Positions 14,993 to 17,794 of a DNA stretch of 17,794 nt are shown here, in pieces. Source of the stretch: CAKSIN01 sp964423705 (GTDB taxonomy: Bacteria; Bacillota; Clostridia; UMGS1810). Every line of letters begins with the position of its first letter. The first letter of the stretch is position 1. The notes beneath the pieces were generated by a model, which was given only the letters and a program-made list of their open reading frames with translations, was not told the origin of the DNA and did not search any database. Both the position numbers and the translations under genes were made by a program. The stretch covers positions 1-17,794 of the forward strand of contig CAYRGA010000026.1 in assembly GCA_964423705.1 (NCBI GenBank), read 5' to 3'.

Positions 14993-17302
14993 TTATTTAT
15001 TATCGTTGGCTCTGATTTCAACTCTTCTGATTTTACCGCTTATGGTTTTCGGAAGCTCATCCACAAACTCAACCACGCGCGGATATTTATACGGTGCGGT
15101 ATGAGTTTTTACATAGTCTTGAATTTCTTTCTTCAATTCATCGGACTTTTCCTTGCCCTTTACAAGTACGATAGTAGCTTTTACCACCTGACCTCTTACC
15201 GGGTCGGGAACAGCTGTTATAGCACATTCGAGAACATAGGGAAGCTCCATGATAACATTTTCAATCTCAAATGGTCCAATGCGATAGCCGGATGATTTGA
15301 TAACATCATCAATACGTCCCACATACCAGAAATAGCCGTCCTCATCGCGCCATGCCAAATCACCGGTATGGTACATGCCATCATGCCATGCCTTTTTGGT
15401 ATTTTCCTCATCACCGTAATAGCCCGCAAACAAACCGCACGGTATACCTTTATCGGTTCTTACGACGATTTCACCCGTTTCGCCGACTTCTGCACTCTTT
15501 CCGTCGTCTGTCACTATATCGACATCGTACATCGGGCTCGGTTTACCCATAGAGCCAAGCTTTGTCTTGCTTCCGCGAAGGTTGCAGACGGTAAGAGTTG
15601 TTTCAGTCTGACCGAAGCCCTCCATAAGCCTGAGCCCCGTCGCCTTTTTCCACTGCTCGTAAACCTCGGGATTGAGGGCTTCTCCGGCAGTCGTGGAATA
15701 CTCTATACTGGACAAATCATATTTTGATAAATCCTCTTTTATGAAAAATCTGTACATTGTCGGCGGAGCGCAGAATGTGGTTATATTGTACTGCTTAAAC
15801 ATCGGCAGTATATCATCGGCATTGAATTTATCAAAATCATAAACAAATACCGCACATTCACAAAGCCACTGACCGTACAATTTACCCCAAAGTGCTTTAC
15901 CCCATCCGGTATCGGAGATTGTAAAATGCATTCCGTCCGGATTTACATTGTGCCAATATTTGGCAGTGATGAAGTGTCCGAGAGGATATTTATGAGTATG
16001 TGTGGCGATTTTCGGATAGCCGGTTGTACCCGATGTAAAGAACATAACCATGTAATCATCTCCGCAGGCTGTATCTTCGGTTCTCGGATATGCATCACTG
16101 AATCTTACCATTTCTTCATCAAAGCTATGCCAGCCGTCTCTTTTGCCGTTGACAATAACCTTTATTTCAAGGTCTTTATATTTTTCGGCGGCAAGATCTG
16201 CCTGATGTGCGGCATCGTCATCCGCCGTGCAGATTATGGCTTTCACACCGGCAGCTTTAAATCTGTATTCGTAGTCATGCTCCAAGAGCTGGTGTGTAGC
16301 CGGGATTGCCACCGCACCGATTTTGTGAAGTGCCAGAATCGAAAACCAGAACTGATAGTGTCTTTTTAAAACCAGCATAACTCTGTCGCCTTTTTTGATT
16401 CCGAGACTTTCGAAATAATTCGCTGTCATTGCAGAGTATTTACTCATATCGGAGAAAGTAAATCTTTTTTCCTCCTTATCCTTTGACACATATACCATTG
16501 CGGTTTTATACGGACATTTTTTAGCCAGTTCATCAACGCAGTCAAATGCAAAGTTAAATTTATCTTCATTTTTAAATGAAATACTTACAAGACGATTTTT
16601 ATCATCCTTTACAGTATCAACAAACTTCTTGTAAACGGCAGTTTTGGGCTGAACCTTCCACGCATTATCTGAAGATGAATCACTTGCTTTATCTGTCAAC
16701 TGGCTTTCTTCACCCTGCATAACCATAGCGTAAATCTCGGCATCCTCGCCGTCCATTGCGGCAAGTGCGTGCGGAGTTGTACTGTTGTAATAAAGTGTAT
16801 CTCCCTCTTCAAGAACAACAGGATTCTCTCCGATGTAAGCTTGAACACGTCCTTTTATAACGATGTCAAATTCCTGACCGCTGTGTGTGGCATAATGCGG
16901 ATTTTTTAAATCCTCATCGCTGTACGGGATTTTCACCCAAAACGGCTCTGCGGTTTTGTTTTTAAAGAGTGCGGCAAGGTTTTTATATGTATAGCCCTCA
17001 CGTCTTGTGATGGGAAGTCCCTCGCCTTTTTTCGTATGCTCATATCCTGTAAGTGTCGGACTTGAGCCCTTTAAAAGGTCTGTGGGATCAACCGAAAATG
17101 TCTTTGCACATTTGTAAATAAATGTAAAGTTAAAATCTCTGGTTCCGCTTTCATACTCCTCATAATCAGCAACACTAACCCCTGTTTTCTGCGCCATTTC
17201 CTCAACCGAAAAGCCAAGTAATTCCCTTGTCTGCTTAATTCGCTGAGCAACCTCCATAAGCTGTTTCATTTCCTGTGCTTTCTCATAAACTTCTCCGTTC
17301 AT
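14993..17302 (-). CDS. XRE helix-turn-helix / cupin / acyl-CoA synthetase fusion protein
   Basis: A 769-residue three-part protein. Residues 17-78 form an XRE-type HTH (RIKQTRELLGFSVEEMAQKT then GVSVADYEEYE). Residues about 115-197 form a cupin barrel with H140-x3-E144-x6-G151 and P177-H178, so three of the usual four metal ligands are seen; the first HxH histidine is missing. After a Ser/Asp-rich linker (201-220) comes a complete adenylating enzyme (about 235-769): FFTSGTTGYPK (421-431), SDTGWGKALWGKLYGQW (463-479), GFGQTE (562-567), YHTGD (644-648), GRIDDVIKSSGYRIGPFEIE (662-681) and catalytic Lys757 in PKTISGKIRR. The DTGW motif points to medium-chain or aromatic acid:CoA ligases. The ATG at 17302 has a perfect AAGGAGG; the frame extends to 17377 without a ribosome site. 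It lies 90 bases behind a T-box terminator. Substrate unknown. Confidence 0.93.
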   Translation of the reverse strand: MNGEVYEKAQEMKQLMEVAQRIKQTRELLGFSVEEMAQKTGVSVADYEEYESGTRDFNFTFIYKCAKTFSVDPTDLLKGSSPTLTGYEHTKKGEGLPITRREGYTYKNLAALFKNKTAEPFWVKIPYSDEDLKNPHYATHSGQEFDIVIKGRVQAYIGENPVVLEEGDTLYYNSTTPHALAAMDGEDAEIYAMVMQGEESQLTDKASDSSSDNAWKVQPKTAVYKKFVDTVKDDKNRLVSISFKNEDKFNFAFDCVDELAKKCPYKTAMVYVSKDKEEKRFTFSDMSKYSAMTANYFESLGIKKGDRVMLVLKRHYQFWFSILALHKIGAVAIPATHQLLEHDYEYRFKAAGVKAIICTADDDAAHQADLAAEKYKDLEIKVIVNGKRDGWHSFDEEMVRFSDAYPRTEDTACGDDYMVMFFTSGTTGYPKIATHTHKYPLGHFITAKYWHNVNPDGMHFTISDTGWGKALWGKLYGQWLCECAVFVYDFDKFNADDILPMFKQYNITTFCAPPTMYRFFIKEDLSKYDLSSIEYSTTAGEALNPEVYEQWKKATGLRLMEGFGQTETTLTVCNLRGSKTKLGSMGKPSPMYDVDIVTDDGKSAEVGETGEIVVRTDKGIPCGLFAGYYGDEENTKKAWHDGMYHTGDLAWRDEDGYFWYVGRIDDVIKSSGYRIGPFEIENVIMELPYVLECAITAVPDPVRGQVVKATIVLVKGKEKSDELKKEIQDYVKTHTAPYKYPRVVEFVDELPKTISGKIRRVEIRANDNK

Positions 17303-17399
17303 AGTTATCCTCCTTAGGTTTGATATAACGGCGTTTATTATGCAATGAGTGTTTGTAAAGAGTAATTGTTCTGACATTCAGTCGTTTGCAATAAAAAAA

Positions 17400-17426
17400 C
17401 CGTCTCAAAGAAAACCTTTGAGACGG
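17400..17426 (-). terminator. T-box terminator
   Basis: CCGTCTCAAAG (17400-17410) and CTTTGAGACGG (17416-17426) form a perfect 11-bp stem with a 5-base loop, followed on the minus strand by seven Ts (17399-17393). It is the only strong terminator before the fusion gene and shares bases with the antiterminator. Confidence 0.95.
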
Positions 17427-17566
17427 AATATAAATCCGCGGTACCACTCAAATTGTACAGATACAAATCCATACCACTCACAGACTCCAACAAGTCCTTT
17501 GCACTAACGCTGCAATTTTCGGGATACGCCTACAACCAAACGGCTTCGGGTATCCGGCTCGGAAGT

Positions 17567-17569
17567 GAT
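17567..17569 (-). promoter_or_regulatory. T-box specifier codon AUC (isoleucine)
   Basis: ATC at 17569-17567 is followed by the conserved A (17566) and then the 3' strand of the lower Stem I helix, the same placement as GGC-A in B. subtilis glyQS. The T-box bulge UGGU requires a tRNA discriminator base A, as in tRNA-Ile. The overlapping alternatives CAC (His, discriminator C), TCA (Ser, G) and ACC/ACT (Thr, U) would need other bulge bases. Confidence 0.75.
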
Positions 17570-17656
17570 GGGTCCTTGGATAATCTCGTCATTGGCTCGC
17601 AGCATCCGCCAACTCTCTCAAGACTTAATTAACCGACCGTCTTCGTCATAGCCTTT

Positions 17657-17669
17657 AGTTTATTAAACT
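17657..17669. promoter_or_regulatory. 13-bp palindrome, candidate operator for the XRE domain
   Basis: AGTTTA-A-TAAACT is perfectly symmetric and lies just downstream of the predicted start point, between the promoter and T-box Stem I. A one-base spacer cannot form an RNA hairpin loop, so a DNA-binding site is the better explanation. That the XRE-cupin protein binds it is inference. Confidence 0.35.
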
Positions 17670-17680
17670 TTACAGGTAAC

Positions 17681-17709
17681 ATTTTAACACATCATTTTTC
17701 ATTTGTCAA
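17681..17709 (-). promoter_or_regulatory. Sigma-A promoter of the T-box/acyl-CoA synthetase transcript
   Basis: TTGACA (17709-17704) and TAAAAT (17686-17681) are spaced by 17 bases on the minus strand. The start point is expected near 17674, about 20 bases before T-box Stem I. Confidence 0.85.
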
Positions 17710-17794
17710 CACTTTTTTTCATTTACTTCGATAATTTTTTGTAGGTTTACAATAGATGTGTTACATTCCGGCATATTTCGTTACGAGTAAACTC

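Larger units (their letters stand above)
17393..17674 (-). promoter_or_regulatory. T-box leader, isoleucine specifier, upstream of the acyl-CoA synthetase fusion
   Basis: The 492 bases before the fusion gene hold a promoter and this leader. Stem I base GGCT (17653-17650)/AGCC (17559-17556) has the AUGA (17649-17646) and GA (17560-17559) kink-turn, then GAAG (17644-17641)/CTTC (17565-17562), the specifier loop, GTCTTG (17624-17619)/CAAGGAC (17578-17572), and a distal arm with AGAGAG (17618-17613) and TTGGC/GCCAA around a GGATG loop. Stem II is GGATAC (17555-17550)/GTATCC (17527-17522). Stem III is TTGCA (17515-17511)/TGCAA (17503-17499). The T-box TGGTACCGCG is at 17446-17437. Antiterminator TTTGAG (17452-17447)/CTCAAA (17422-17417) excludes the terminator. 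Uncharged cognate tRNA should permit read-through. Bases 17710-17794 show nothing recognisable. Confidence 0.92.

Noticed and set aside
17303..17377. 25-residue N-terminal extension of the fusion protein
   Set aside because: No Shine-Dalgarno before the ATG at 17377, whereas AAGGAGG lies directly before the ATG at 17302, where the HTH domain begins.
17565..17567. CAC (His) as the T-box specifier
   Set aside because: It runs into the lower Stem I helix and would need a UGGG bulge for the C discriminator of tRNA-His; the bulge here is UGGU.
17744..17752. TTGTAAACC resembling a BirA operator half-site
   Set aside because: No second half-site at the required spacing and it is not next to a biotin gene.

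Overview
The window looks like chromosomal core sequence from a low-to-moderate GC anaerobic Firmicute of the class Clostridia. The evidence is the set of genes and regulators: a cdaA-cdaR-glmM module, an infC-rpmI-rplT operon with an L20-type leader, a T-box leader, a CD1247-type zinc-ribbon protein beside efp, a BioY transporter, strong GGAGG ribosome binding sites and classic TTGACA/TATAAT promoters. Species cannot be named from the sequence. No mobile elements, CRISPR arrays, tRNAs or rRNAs were seen. All genes but the first lie on the minus strand.

Layout, left to right. Positions 1-229 are non-coding and carry a 10-bp hairpin. At 230-976 (+) is a sugar-phosphate nucleotidyltransferase, convergent with an intracellular subtilisin-like protease (1047-2072). 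Next come a zinc-ribbon protein and elongation factor P (2163-3160) under their own promoter. A long, tightly packed minus-strand cluster follows, from 10117 down to 3258: a TrmH-type rRNA methylase, an iron alcohol dehydrogenase, cdaA, cdaR, glmM, nth and an M24 aminopeptidase. Several of these genes overlap or are only a few bases apart. The infC-rpmI-rplT operon (11325-10206) has a promoter, an attenuator leader and an apparent AUC start codon for IF3. Then come bioY, pnp and rpsO, with structured RNA leaders before pnp and rpsO.

The most interesting region is 14993-17709. A single 769-residue protein joins an XRE-type helix-turn-helix, a cupin sensor domain and a complete medium-chain-type acyl-CoA synthetase. 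It lies directly behind a well-formed T-box leader that has its own promoter, specifier loop, T-box sequence and terminator. The specifier reads AUC (isoleucine), and the T-box UGGU bulge fits tRNA-Ile. This suggests an acid:CoA ligase switched on when isoleucyl-tRNA is uncharged, possibly to salvage 2-methylbutyrate for isoleucine synthesis by reductive carboxylation. A perfect 13-bp palindrome between the promoter and the T-box could be the operator for the protein's own HTH domain. The substrate and this circuit are inference.

The other genes are housekeeping. CdaA, CdaR and GlmM link c-di-AMP synthesis to peptidoglycan precursor supply. EF-P, IF3, L35, L20, S15, the rRNA methylase and PNPase serve translation and RNA turnover.
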